Origin: Micromonospora sp. PLK6-60
GTDB taxonomy: Bacteria > Actinomycetota > Actinomycetes > Mycobacteriales > Micromonosporaceae
Reading direction: 5' to 3'
DNA length: 64,000 nt
Assembly (NCBI RefSeq): GCF_019890675.1
Contig: NZ_JAIOAA010000014.1
Coordinates: 1 to 64,000 of the forward strand
Under the pieces are notes generated by a model, which was not told where the DNA came from, did not search any database, and saw nothing but the letters and a program-made list of their open reading frames with translations. Of the stretch, positions 17,863-25,622 are shown piece by piece; positions within the stretch are counted from its first letter, which is position 1, and each line of letters opens with the position of its first letter. The position numbers were made by a program, and so were the translations under genes.

Positions 17863-18168
17863 TCAGGCGGCGCTGCCGTCGGCGCCACCGTCGCGCTGGC
17901 CGGGGGTCGCGCCACCGTCGGCCGGACCCTCGGCACCGCCGTCGGCGCCGCCGTCCTGCTGACCCGGCGTCGCGCCACCGTCGGCCGGACCCTCGGCACC
18001 GCCGTCGGCGCCGCCGTCCTGCTGACCCGGCGTCGCGCCACCGTCGGCCGGACCCTCGGCACCACCGTCGGCGCCACCGTCCTGCTGACCCGGGGTCGCG
18101 CCACCGTCCGCCGGACCCTCGAGGCCGCCGCCGCTGCTGGTCTGGATGTCGTCGTCGTTCAGTGCCAT
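17863..18168 (-). CDS. Repeat peptide, four tandem 21-residue units (possible multicore substrate)
   Basis: A 101-residue acidic peptide. A 16-residue leader-like start (MALNDDDIQTSSGGGL) precedes four near-identical 21-residue repeats, each beginning EGPADGGATPGQ and rich in Asp, Gly and Ala; the last has Arg for Gln and Ser for Gly. No Cys, aromatic residue or Lys occurs in the repeats. GAGGGAGC precedes the ATG, and TACCGT at 18256-18261 (minus strand) may be its -10 box. The gene directly precedes the JmjC oxygenase, so the Asp (or Pro/Gln) side chains could be hydroxylated. It may be a RiPP-like multicore precursor; that is inference. Confidence 0.75.
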   Translation of the reverse strand: MALNDDDIQTSSGGGLEGPADGGATPGQQDGGADGGAEGPADGGATPGQQDGGADGGAEGPADGGATPGQQDGGADGGAEGPADGGATPGQRDGGADGSAA

Positions 18169-18370
18169 GGGTGCTCCCTCGGGTGTGCCGCCCCGCCGTG
18201 CGCCGGGGCTCGTGGTGCAGCGGGTGGTACCCCACGCGCGATCTTCTCTAACCACACGGTAGACGTCCCGGCCAGCCGGTACGGACGGTTCGCCACCGGT
18301 TCCCGCCCGGCGCGTCGGCGGCGCCGGTGACAGGATGGACCCGACCCGGCTGGCGACAGGGAGGTCCGCG

Positions 18371-19165
18371 ATGCTCGTGGTGGGCACCTCCGGCTGGCAG
18401 TACCGGGACTGGCGGGACCGGTTCTATCCGGCGAAGCTGCCGCAGCGGCGCTGGTTGGAGCACTACGCCGACCGGTTCGCCACGGTGGAGGTGAACAACG
18501 CCTTCTACCGGCTGCCTGAGCGGGACACCTTCGCCGCCTGGCGGGCGCGTACCCCGGACGACTTCTGCGTGGCGGTGAAGATGAGCCGCTACCTCACCCA
18601 CATCAAGCGGCTGCGCGAAGCGGCCGAGCCGGTGGCCCGGTTCCTCGACCGGGCCACCGCGCTGGGCGACCGGCTCGGGCCGGTGCTGGTGCAACTCCCG
18701 CCGAACCTGCGCGCCGACCCGGACGCCCTCGCCGCGACGCTGCGGCACTTCCCCGACGACGTGCGGGTGGCGGTGGAGCCCCGGCACCCGAGCTGGTGGA
18801 GCGACACCACCCGGCGGGTGCTCGAACGGCACCGCGCGGCGCTGGTCTGGGCCGACCGGGGCAGCCGCCCGATCACCCCGCTGTGGCGTACCACCGACTT
18901 CGGTTACCTGCGGCTGCACGAGGGCCGGGCCCGCCCGTGGCCGCGTTACGGCCGGGCGGCGCTGGCCGCGTGGGTCCGCCGGCTCGCGGCCGCGTTCGAC
19001 CCCGCCGAGCCGGCGTACGTCTACTTCAACAACGACCCGGGTGGCGCGGCGATCGTCGACGCGGTGGCCTTCGCCGCGCTGGCCGGGCGGGCCGGACACC
19101 GGGTCACCCGCACCCCCTCAGACGCCGACGGCCCGCCCCCGGGTGACGGGGGCGGGCCGGGCTGA
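18371..19165 (+). CDS. DUF72 (YecE-like) family protein, copy 1
   Basis: A 264-residue TIM-barrel-like DUF72 protein: MLVVGTSGWQYRDWRDRFYPAKLPQRRWLEHYADRF with VEVNNAFYRLP, FCVAVKMSRYLTH and VLVQLPPNLRAD. The biochemical role of the family is unknown. The start is set by AGGGAGG at 7-13 bases; a longer reading would overlap the divergent promoter region. It ends inside a terminator hairpin. A second, divergent DUF72 paralogue lies 0.7 kb downstream on the other strand. Confidence 0.9.
   Translation: MLVVGTSGWQYRDWRDRFYPAKLPQRRWLEHYADRFATVEVNNAFYRLPERDTFAAWRARTPDDFCVAVKMSRYLTHIKRLREAAEPVARFLDRATALGDRLGPVLVQLPPNLRADPDALAATLRHFPDDVRVAVEPRHPSWWSDTTRRVLERHRAALVWADRGSRPITPLWRTTDFGYLRLHEGRARPWPRYGRAALAAWVRRLAAAFDPAEPAYVYFNNDPGGAAIVDAVAFAALAGRAGHRVTRTPSDADGPPPGDGGGPG
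19130..19158. terminator. Bidirectional terminator overlapping the DUF72 stop
   Basis: A perfect 12-bp stem (GGCCCGCCCCCG at 19130-19141 and complement at 19147-19158) with a 5-base loop lies in the last codons of the DUF72 gene, between convergent genes. Confidence 0.85.
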
Positions 19166-19171
19166 TCGTGC

Positions 19172-19600
19172 TCAGGCCGTCATCCGGCCCAGGTCGGCGG
19201 GCATGTTGTCGGTCACGTCGTCCCACTCGCCCTGGGTGACGTGCCGGCGCAGGGTGTCCAGCACCACCTGCACCACCCGCTGCGGGCCGCCCTCCACGTC
19301 GTACGGGAAGCCCTGGCGGACCTCGTAGAGGAAGTCGTCCCGGTTCAGCTTGATCGGCACGTCGTCCGGCTGCCAGCCGTCGAAGTAGATGCCCCGGACG
19401 AGCACCGGCAACTGCTGGGCGAACTCGACGCTCTCCCCCACCGGCATCCGGTCCCGCAGCAGGTGCAGGACGGTGCGCAACGCCGCGTACGACTGGTTGC
19501 GCTGCTCCTTCGGCCAACCGTAGGCGCCCTCGATGTCCTTCAGGATCAGGTTGGTCTTGTCCAGCGAGGACTCGAACGCCGAAATCAGCTGCTCAGCCAT
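19172..19600 (-). CDS. DUF2267 family protein
   Basis: A 142-residue soluble helical protein: AYGWPKEQRNQSYAALRTVLHLLRDRMPVGESVEFAQQLPVLVRGIYFDGW followed by FLYEVRQGF and VLDTLRRHVTQGEWDDVTDNMPADL. This is the DUF2267 pattern (two related helical repeats); function unknown. The start MAEQLISAFES is 8 bases inside the end of an upstream 64-codon frame, and GGTGGGC lies upstream. Convergent with the first DUF72 gene. Confidence 0.9.
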   Translation of the reverse strand: MAEQLISAFESSLDKTNLILKDIEGAYGWPKEQRNQSYAALRTVLHLLRDRMPVGESVEFAQQLPVLVRGIYFDGWQPDDVPIKLNRDDFLYEVRQGFPYDVEGGPQRVVQVVLDTLRRHVTQGEWDDVTDNMPADLGRMTA

Positions 19601-19787
19601 CTGCCCACCCCCGTGTGTCGGTCTCCCACCGTCGGTCGTCGGCGCGCCGCGGCGGACCCGACGGGCCGCGCCACAGCCGGGTCGGATGCACCCGGTTGGG
19701 TCGGGCCGGCCGGCGCGAGTCACCGCCGGAGCCGACGACGTGCAGCACGGCGCCCCGCCGTGGGTCCGCCACCACCCGAACCGCCAT
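19593..19787 (-). CDS. Small basic hypothetical protein upstream of DUF2267
   Basis: A 64-codon frame beginning MAVRVVADPRRGAVLHVVGSGG, preceded by a strong GGAGGTGG site, ending with an 8-base overlap into the DUF2267 gene. The second half is Arg/Pro rich and shows no fold. The ribosome site and overlap favour translation, perhaps as a coupling leader; a chance frame cannot be excluded. Confidence 0.45.
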   Translation of the reverse strand: MAVRVVADPRRGAVLHVVGSGGDSRRPARPNRVHPTRLWRGPSGPPRRADDRRWETDTRGWADG

Positions 19788-19891
19788 CACAGCCACCTCC
19801 GTACCCTCGTCGCGGCCGGGTCGCCCGACCGCACACACCGTCCATCCTGGGTGCGCCCCGGGTGAGCCGGCCTCACCCCGGACGGGTGAAC

Positions 19892-20764
19892 TCAGTCGGC
19901 GTCGAGCAGGCCGGCGAGGGTCGCGGCGTTGGTCTGCGCGTAGTCGCGGTAGCAGTTGTTCATCAGCACGTGCGTGCGTGCGGTCTCCCCGGCCAGTTCG
20001 CGCAGTTTCGGTGCCCAGTCCCGCAGCTCCCGGTCGGAGTAGCGGTAGCCGAACTTCTCGTGGATGTCCTTGCTGGTCCACTTGTCGCTGTGCCCGTGGA
20101 AGCGGACCACCGCCAGGTCGGCGGTGGCCGCGAGCACCGGGGGCACCGACGAGCGGTGCCCCTGCGGCATGTCGACGCAGACGAACGGCAACTCGTGCCG
20201 GCGCAGGAAGGCCAGCGTCTCCTCCTGGTTCGCCCCGTCGAACCAGGAGGCGTGCCGGAACTCGAAGACCGGGCGCAGCGGGGCGCACCGCTTCGCCACC
20301 TCGACCAGGTAGTCCTTGTGGTCGCGGCGGATGCCCCACCAGGGTGGGAACTGGAACAGCAGGGCGCCCAGCTTGCCCGCCTCGACCAGCGGGTCGAGCG
20401 CGGACAGGAAGCGCGTCCAGACCTCCTCGTACGCCTGGGACGACAGGTCGTCCGGGTAGACGTTCTTCTTGTCGGTGTCCGGGCGGAGGTCCTTGTAGAG
20501 CGAACCCACCCGGGTCGGGTGCCCGGTGAGCAGGCTGAACGCCTTGACGTTGAAGGTGAAGCCGGCCGGGGTGCGCTCCGCCCACAGCCGAGCCGTGCGC
20601 TCCGCGGGCGGCGAGTAGTAGGTGGCGTCCACCTCGACCAGCGGGAACTGCCGGGCGTAGTACGCCAGGCGCTTCTCCGGGTTGTCCGCCGTCTGCGGAT
20701 ACCAGCCGGAGTCGAGCAGGGTCCGGTCGGTCCACGAGGCGGTGCCCACCTTGATGTCACCCAT
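19892..20764 (-). CDS. DUF72 (YecE-like) family protein, copy 2
   Basis: A 290-residue DUF72 protein: MGDIKVGTASWTDRTLLDSGWYP, VEVDATYYSPPAERTARLWAERTP, FTFNVKAFSLLTGHP, ALLFQFPPWW and HVLMNNCYRDYAQTNAATLAGLL. It is clearly diverged from the first copy and contains an insertion around residues 90-115, so it is an ancient paralogue rather than a recent duplicate. The start is chosen at MGDIKVG, where the conserved domain begins; the ribosome site is weak. It precedes the small-protein / DUF2267 pair on the same strand. Confidence 0.9.
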   Translation of the reverse strand: MGDIKVGTASWTDRTLLDSGWYPQTADNPEKRLAYYARQFPLVEVDATYYSPPAERTARLWAERTPAGFTFNVKAFSLLTGHPTRVGSLYKDLRPDTDKKNVYPDDLSSQAYEEVWTRFLSALDPLVEAGKLGALLFQFPPWWGIRRDHKDYLVEVAKRCAPLRPVFEFRHASWFDGANQEETLAFLRRHELPFVCVDMPQGHRSSVPPVLAATADLAVVRFHGHSDKWTSKDIHEKFGYRYSDRELRDWAPKLRELAGETARTHVLMNNCYRDYAQTNAATLAGLLDAD

Positions 20765-20805
20765 GGGTGGAGTCCACCGCGCAACCGGCCGACCGGCAAC
20801 CCGGC

Positions 20806-21204
20806 TCAGGCGGCCCGGCGCTCCCGGGTCTGCTTGCACCCCACGCAGGAGGTCGCCGACGGGAAGATCTCCAGCCGCTCGACCGGGATCGGCGCGGTGC
20901 AGCCCTCGCAGAAGCCGTAGGTGCCCTCGTCCAGCCGGGCCAGCGCGTGCTCGAACTGGGACCGCCGGTCGAGGATGGTGCGCAGCAGGGACTGCGCGGT
21001 GTCCCGCTCGGCGGTCTTGGTGCCGCTGTCGGCCTGGTCGTCACCGGCGGTGTCGCCGACCTCGACCAGCCGCAGCACCTGGCTCTGCAGCACGGCCTGC
21101 TCGTACTCGGCGGACAGCTCGTCGTAGCGCGACCGCAGCGAGAGCCGGATCTGGTCGTTCTCCGCCTGCGTACGGGCGGTGGTCTGCTTCTCCTGCACGA
21201 GCAT
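20806..21204 (-). CDS. TraR/DksA-type zinc-finger protein
   Basis: A 132-residue protein with an N-terminal coiled coil (about 10-95) and a C4 zinc finger FCEGC...SCVGC near residues 98-123. DksA-like proteins enter the RNA polymerase secondary channel; actinobacterial relatives of this size resemble RbpA-independent stress factors or CarD-unrelated regulators, but the exact role is not known. The coiled-coil tip has Asp-rich sequence (DTAGDDQADSGTKT). It is transcribed toward the DUF72 gene and 41 bases upstream of it. Confidence 0.85.
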   Translation of the reverse strand: MLVQEKQTTARTQAENDQIRLSLRSRYDELSAEYEQAVLQSQVLRLVEVGDTAGDDQADSGTKTAERDTAQSLLRTILDRRSQFEHALARLDEGTYGFCEGCTAPIPVERLEIFPSATSCVGCKQTRERRAA

Positions 21205-21393
21205 CGCTGCCTGCCTCTCGTGGTACCCGGGCGAACCGGGGCTCTGCGCCCCGGTCCCGGTCCGTCCGGTACGCGCGGTTGTGGATCACCCGCGCTCTGT
21301 GAGCCGGGCGATTACCCGGGTCGTGGCGGGCTCAAACCGGTGACTTTCCCGCCGGTCCGGCACCGGCCGTCCGGTTTCCGCCCGGCCCGTGGC

Positions 21394-22032
21394 TCAGCCT
21401 GGGGTTCCGGCCTCCACCAGGGCGGGGTGCCGGGGATCGTCGGCGCGGACCACCACGTCGGCGAACGAGGCCGGGTCCACCTCGTCGGCGTAGCGGATGA
21501 AGGCGGGCAGCGTCCAGCGTTGCGCCGGGTCGGTGCGCCGGGCCAGCGCGGCCGGGGAGAGCGCCAGGTGGACGGTGACGTCGAAGGGCAGCCCGGCGCC
21601 GAGCAGCAGCGCCCCGCTGACCAGCACCACTCCCCCGGTCGGCAGGTCGACGTAGCCGGCCCGGCTGGCCCGGTCGGCCACCGGGTCCCACAGTGACGGG
21701 AGCAGCCGGCCCGAGCCGTCCGGACCGGCCGGGTCGAGCACCTCCCGGCGCAGCCCGGCCTCATCGGTCCAGCCCGCGTAGTAGGCGTCCGGGTTGGTGC
21801 GACCGTGCTCCAGCCGGATCGAGGCGGGACGCAGGAAGTCCGCCGCCCGTACGTGCAGCACCGGGCGGCCCGCGGCGCGCAGCGGCTCGACCAGCGCGGC
21901 GGCCAGGTCGTCCGGCCCGGCGGCGGGAGCGCCGTCCACGGCCACCCGCAGCCGCCCGGGCGGGGTGGCCCGGCTCAACAGGTCGGTCAGTTCGGCGACG
22001 AGGCGGTCCGGCGAGATGGGACGGATGCGCAT
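21394..22032 (-). CDS. Uridine kinase-like protein with a degenerate P-loop
   Basis: A 212-residue protein that follows the actinobacterial uridine-kinase/PRK layout: RLVAELTDLL, LRVAVDGAPAAGPDDLAAALVEPLRAAGRPVLHVRAADFLRPASIRLEHGRTNPDAYYAGW, then LPTGGVVLVSGALLLG. The expected GxxxxGK(S/T) Walker A is replaced by GAPAAGPDD, lacking Lys and Ser/Thr, so ATP binding is doubtful. It may be an inactive paralogue or bind another ligand. AGGATGG precedes the ATG. It heads a likely unit with the downstream DksA-like gene but a 190-base gap separates them. Confidence 0.8.
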   Translation of the reverse strand: MRIRPISPDRLVAELTDLLSRATPPGRLRVAVDGAPAAGPDDLAAALVEPLRAAGRPVLHVRAADFLRPASIRLEHGRTNPDAYYAGWTDEAGLRREVLDPAGPDGSGRLLPSLWDPVADRASRAGYVDLPTGGVVLVSGALLLGAGLPFDVTVHLALSPAALARRTDPAQRWTLPAFIRYADEVDPASFADVVVRADDPRHPALVEAGTPG

Positions 22033-22054
22033 CCGACCATCCTGCCCGGACCGG

Positions 22055-22660
22055 TCAGCCGCTGCGGTCGATGGTCACCCGGGCGTCGTCGGCGAGCCGG
22101 TAGCCCACCCCGTACACGGTGGTGACCAGGGGCACGTCCACCCCGACCTTGCCGCGCAGCCGGCGGACGTGCACGTCGACGGTGCGCACCCCGGCGTGCT
22201 CGTAGCCCCAGACGGCGTTGAGTAGCTGGAGCCGGGTGAACACCCGGCGCGGATGGGCGACCAGGTGCAGCAGCAGGTCGAACTCCAGCCGGGTCAGCGG
22301 CAGCGGCTCGCCGTCGCGCAGCACGGACCGGGAGGAGGCGAGGATGTGCAGCGCCGGCACGGTGGCGGCGCGCGGCCGGCCGGTGGCGCGTCCCGGCGGG
22401 GCACCCTCCGGGCGGCGCTCGGCCGGCACGCTGGCGGTGATCGTGCCCTCACCCCGTTCCAGCAGCTCCCGGGCGGCCTCCAGCAGCCGCCGGGCGGGTG
22501 GCGTGAGCGACTCCTCGGCGGCCAGCGGGATGGACAGCGTGACGGTGAGCACCGGCGTCGGGGTGCTGGCCGGTCGGCGCTGGCCACCGGGGGGACGGCC
22601 GGGAACCGCGGGTTGGGACGGATGCCATCCGGCGCGCGACGAGGCGGGGCTGACCGACAT
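22055..22660 (-). CDS. OmpR/PhoB-type winged-helix regulator without receiver domain, copy 1
   Basis: A 201-residue protein whose C-terminal 95 residues form an OmpR/PhoB winged helix (LTRLEFDLLLHLVAHPRRVFTRLQLLNAVWGYEH, TVDVHVRRLRGKVG, LVTTVYGVGYRL). The N-terminal half is a Pro-rich stretch plus a small TVTLSIPLAAEESLTPPARRLLEAARELLE segment instead of a phosphorylatable receiver. It is preceded by AAGGAGG. A closely related gene lies 270 bases upstream in the same orientation, with near-identical DNA over the wing region, so they are tandem duplicates. Confidence 0.9.
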   Translation of the reverse strand: MSVSPASSRAGWHPSQPAVPGRPPGGQRRPASTPTPVLTVTLSIPLAAEESLTPPARRLLEAARELLERGEGTITASVPAERRPEGAPPGRATGRPRAATVPALHILASSRSVLRDGEPLPLTRLEFDLLLHLVAHPRRVFTRLQLLNAVWGYEHAGVRTVDVHVRRLRGKVGVDVPLVTTVYGVGYRLADDARVTIDRSG

Positions 22661-22927
22661 GGTCCTCCTTGGCTGGTCCGGGTGTCTCCCCACGGCCCGG
22701 GACGCCGCTGCCTCGATGCTTCCCGGGCCCCCGGCGAGGGTCAAGGGGCGGCCGCGTTGCATGAATGTGACAATTGACGAACACATCGGAGCCGTCCGCT
22801 CGCTCTCCGTACGAGCCTGATGATTACAGCAGAACCGCCCGGACGGCGCGATACGGGGGTACCCGACTTGTGCACTTCGGCCGGTCACGGTGGCGGGCCC
22901 GCCCCTCGGACGTGCCGGGTGGCCGGC

Positions 22928-23527
22928 TCAGCGGTCCGGGTCGACCACCACCCGGGCGTCGTCGGCGAGCCGGTAGCCCACCCCGTACACGGTGGTGACC
23001 AGGGGGTTGTCCGCGCCGAGCTTGGCCCGCAGCCGGCGCACGTGCACGTCGACGGTGCGCGCCACCGCGTGCTCGTAGCCCCAGACGTTGGTGAGCAGCT
23101 GGAGTCGGGTGAAGACGCGGCGCGGATGCTCGGCGAGGAAGCGCAGCAGGTCGAACTCGATCCGGGTCAGCGGGATCTCCCGGCCGGCGTGGCGGACCAC
23201 CCGGGTCCCGGCGAGGATCCGCACCGTCGCGGCGTCCGCCGGCTCAAGCCCAGCCGGCTCCGGCGGGTCCGGCACGGCGCGCGGCCCCGGCAGGCGGCCG
23301 TCGCCCCACCGGCGGGCCGTCCCGGGCCGGGGCGGGGTCGGCTCGTGGCGCAGCACGCCCTCCCCGGTGGCGGCCAGCTCGTCGAGCAGGTCGACCAGGC
23401 GGGACAGCCCGGGGGTCAGCGCGCCGCCGCCGAGGTCGAGGGTGATGGTGAGGGTGGGCGTGGGGCGCGGCGCCGGGTCGGGGCGACCCGGCGGGTACGG
23501 GCGGGGCGAGATGGCGACGACGGTCAT
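22928..23527 (-). CDS. OmpR/PhoB-type winged-helix regulator without receiver domain, copy 2
   Basis: A 199-residue paralogue of the neighbouring regulator: the same winged helix at the C-terminus (LTRIEFDLLRFLAEHPRRVFTRLQLLTNVWGYEHA) and a similar N-terminal LTITLDLGGGALTPGLSRLVDLLDELAATGEG segment in place of a receiver. CAGGAGG precedes the ATG. Its two positions of recognition-helix difference from copy 1 (TNVWG against NAVWG, AR against GV) suggest related but not identical sites. It follows the rhodanese gene by 47 bases and could belong to that operon. Confidence 0.9.
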   Translation of the reverse strand: MTVVAISPRPYPPGRPDPAPRPTPTLTITLDLGGGALTPGLSRLVDLLDELAATGEGVLRHEPTPPRPGTARRWGDGRLPGPRAVPDPPEPAGLEPADAATVRILAGTRVVRHAGREIPLTRIEFDLLRFLAEHPRRVFTRLQLLTNVWGYEHAVARTVDVHVRRLRAKLGADNPLVTTVYGVGYRLADDARVVVDPDR

Positions 23528-23574
23528 GCGGGCCTCCTGACGGTGGCGCCGCCACGCGGGTTGCCGCGCGGCGG

Positions 23575-24078
23575 TCAGTGCGCCGCCCGGCCGGCGGTCA
23601 CCGGCGGCGCGACGGGCGAGGGATGGTGCGGCGGGGTGGGGCCGAGGGCGGGCAGGCCGGCGATCCGCCAGGCGGCGAAGCCGCCGACCACGTCGGTGGC
23701 CCGGCGCAGCCCGAGCTCCTGGAGCGCGGCCGCCGCCAGGGACGAGGTGTAACCCTCCTGACAGAGGACCACCACCGGCAGGTCGTAGTCGACGGCGATC
23801 GGCAGCCGGGCCGGGCAGCGCGGGTCGAGCCGCCACTCCAGGACGTTGCGCTCGATCGCCAGCGCGCCGGGCACGGTGCCGTGCGCGGCCCGTTGGCCGG
23901 CGGGCCGGATGTCGACCAGCAGCGCGCCGCGCCGGTACGCCAGGTGGGCCTGCTCGGGGTCGAGCCGGCGCAGCCGGGTCCGGGCGTCGGCGAGGATCTC
24001 GTCGATCCCCCGCGACCCGGGTGGCGGCACGGGACAGCTGTCGGCGCCGATCGGCGTCGCGGGCGGGGTCACGCTCAT
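23575..24078 (-). CDS. Rhodanese-like sulfurtransferase domain protein
   Basis: A 167-residue single-domain rhodanese: GALLVDIRPAGQRAAHGTVPGALAIERNVLEWRLD, then VVVLCQEGYTSSLAAAALQELGLRRATDVVGGFAAW. The active-site loop CQEGYTS has the catalytic Cys at about 112. It would move persulfide sulfur. It follows the cysteine dioxygenase gene by 34 bases; the pair fits sulfane-sulfur or cysteine breakdown. Confidence 0.9.
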   Translation of the reverse strand: MSVTPPATPIGADSCPVPPPGSRGIDEILADARTRLRRLDPEQAHLAYRRGALLVDIRPAGQRAAHGTVPGALAIERNVLEWRLDPRCPARLPIAVDYDLPVVVLCQEGYTSSLAAAALQELGLRRATDVVGGFAAWRIAGLPALGPTPPHHPSPVAPPVTAGRAAH

Positions 24079-24112
24079 CGGGGCGTCCTTCCAGGGTTCG
24101 GGGCGGGCCGGG

Positions 24113-24559
24113 TCACCACGCCACGCCCGCCTCGGCCACCTCGGCGGCCAGCAGCCGGCCGGCGACGAGGCGGTAGCGGGTCATCCGGGTCAGGGCCGGG
24201 GCGTAGACGTGCACGCTGACCGCGGGCTGGTCGCCCCGGTTGGTCACCCGGTGCACGTGCCGGGCGCCGAACCGGCGCGCGGCGCCGGCGGCGAGCCGGT
24301 GCGGGCGCAGCCGGTGGCCGCTGACCGTCTCCTCGGTGAGCTCCCCGGCCACCACCAGGAAGGTGCCGGCCGAGCCGCCGTGGTCGTGCAGGTCGGTGCC
24401 CTGGCCGGGCAGCCAGCTCAGCGCCCACACCTCGTGGCCGGGGCCGGCCGCCAGGCGGGCGTACCACCGCTGGGCCGGGTCGAAGCACAGCGGCACCGGC
24501 CAGTCCGCGGGGTCGGCGTACCGGCGGGCGACGGTGAGTAGATCGGGCTGGCGGCTCAT
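24113..24559 (-). CDS. Cysteine dioxygenase family protein
   Basis: A 148-residue cupin: WALSWLPGQGTDLHDHGGSAGTFLVVAGELTEE with the HxH metal pair in LHDHGG, and a third His in ARHVHRVTNRGDQPAVSVHVYAP. It oxidises cysteine or a related thiol to a sulfinate with non-heme iron; substrate choice between cysteine and 3-mercaptopropionate or persulfide cannot be told. It is the first gene of a CDO-rhodanese unit, with an A+T-rich operator-like region upstream. Confidence 0.88.
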   Translation of the reverse strand: MSRQPDLLTVARRYADPADWPVPLCFDPAQRWYARLAAGPGHEVWALSWLPGQGTDLHDHGGSAGTFLVVAGELTEETVSGHRLRPHRLAAGAARRFGARHVHRVTNRGDQPAVSVHVYAPALTRMTRYRLVAGRLLAAEVAEAGVAW

Positions 24560-24598
24560 GGCGGAGTTCCTCGTGGACGGCGTGACGTGGTCGACCCA

Positions 24599-24625
24599 CT
24601 ATAGAATGCAAACCCTATAGGTTTA
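24599..24625 (-). promoter_or_regulatory. A+T-rich operator/promoter region of the cysteine dioxygenase operon
   Basis: Two CTATAG blocks (24599-24604 and 24615-24620) and the pseudo-palindrome AAACCCTATAGGTTT (24610-24624) lie 40-65 bases upstream of the ATG in an otherwise G+C-rich context. The C-run/G-run with flanking A/T resembles CsoR/CstR-family operators that control rhodanese and dioxygenase genes in other bacteria; the match is by eye, and no regulator gene of that family is adjacent. Confidence 0.45.
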
Positions 24626-24718
24626 GTAGGCAATACCGGATGGTGGGACGGCGGGTCGGCCCGCCGGCCCCGCCGTCCCGCTCGCGCCGGTCGCCGGGCG
24701 CGGCCGGCGACACTCGCC

Positions 24719-24724
24719 TAACCT
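24719..24724 (+). promoter_or_regulatory. Leaderless-type -10 box of the ankyrin gene
   Basis: TAACCT fits TANNNT and ends 6 bases before the ATG at 24731; no ribosome site is visible. Confidence 0.6.
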
Positions 24725-24730
24725 GGGCGG

Positions 24731-25123
24731 ATGCCCGAGGACCTCGACGCCGAGACGCTCGCCTACGCCCACCGGATGTTCGACCTCGCCCGGGCGGGCG
24801 CCACCGACGAACTGGCCGCCCAGGTGGACGCCGGCCTGCCCGTCAACCTGACCAACGGCAAGGGCGACACCCTGCTGATCCTGGCGGCCTACCACGCCCG
24901 CCCGGAAACGGTGGCCGCGCTGCTGGCCCGCGGCGCGGACCACCGCCGCGCCAACGACCGCGGCCAGACGGCGCTCGCCGCGGCGGTGTTCCGGCAGAAC
25001 CCCGACACGGTACGCGCGCTGCTCGACGCCGGCGCCGACCCCGACCACGGCAACCCCTCCGCGGTGGAGACCGCCCGCTTCTTCGACCTCCCGGCGATGC
25101 TCACCGCGCTCGGCCGAGGCTGA
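24731..25123 (+). CDS. Ankyrin repeat protein
   Basis: A 130-residue soluble protein with three to four ankyrin repeats: ...GLPVNLTNGKGDTLLILAAYHARPETVAALLARGADHRRANDRGQTALAAAVFRQNPDTVRALLDAGADPDHG. The repeats are canonical (G-TAL..A). It should bind a protein partner, not identifiable here. Transcription is probably leaderless. It stands alone, followed by a 930-base non-coding region of tandem repeats and a palindromic element. Confidence 0.9.
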   Translation: MPEDLDAETLAYAHRMFDLARAGATDELAAQVDAGLPVNLTNGKGDTLLILAAYHARPETVAALLARGADHRRANDRGQTALAAAVFRQNPDTVRALLDAGADPDHGNPSAVETARFFDLPAMLTALGRG

Positions 25124-25184
25124 CCCGCCGCGGCCGGACGTGGCGCGGCAGGATGTGGCACTGTGCGGCGCTCTGCGGCCCGGC

Positions 25185-25460
25185 CCGGCCCGGCGCTGCC
25201 ACGCCACCCGGCGCTGCGCAGTGCGACGCGAGCCGGCGCTGCGCAGTGCGACGCGGCGCCCTGTGCAGCGCGACGCGGCCCGGCGTTGTGCAGTGCGACG
25301 CGGCCCGGCGTTGTGCAGTGCGACGCGGCCCGGCGCAGTGCGACGCGGCCCGGCGCAGTGCGACGCGGCCCGGCGCTGCGCAGTGCTACGCCACCCGGCG
25401 CTGCGCAGTGCGACGCGAGCCGGCAACGCGACGTGGCGCTGTGCGACGCGGATTGCCCGG
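25185..25460. repeat. Degenerate tandem array (about 24-bp unit)
   Basis: About ten to twelve imperfect copies of a unit with the core GCGCAGTGCGACGCGGCCCGG, cut to 15-26 bases by small deletions, fill this stretch. All six frames are Arg/Ala/Cys rich without domain features, so I treat it as non-coding. The array begins just after the ankyrin gene and stops about 160 bases before palindromic element copy 2. Confidence 0.75.
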
Positions 25461-25622
25461 TGCTACAGGACCGGTCGGTGGTGGCCGGTGCTACGGGGCC
25501 CGATGCGACGCGGTGTTCCCCGGTGCGGCGGCGCGCGGCGTGGCATGACAAGCGCGGCGCGGCGGTCCTCGCCGACGTGGAGCCCGGCAATCCGCGGGGG
25601 CCCGGGGGTGTGCTCCAGCAGC

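Noticed and set aside
18335..18370. Longer start for the first DUF72 protein
   Set aside because: The ATG at 18371 has AGGGAGG upstream and begins at the conserved domain; the extension is unsupported.
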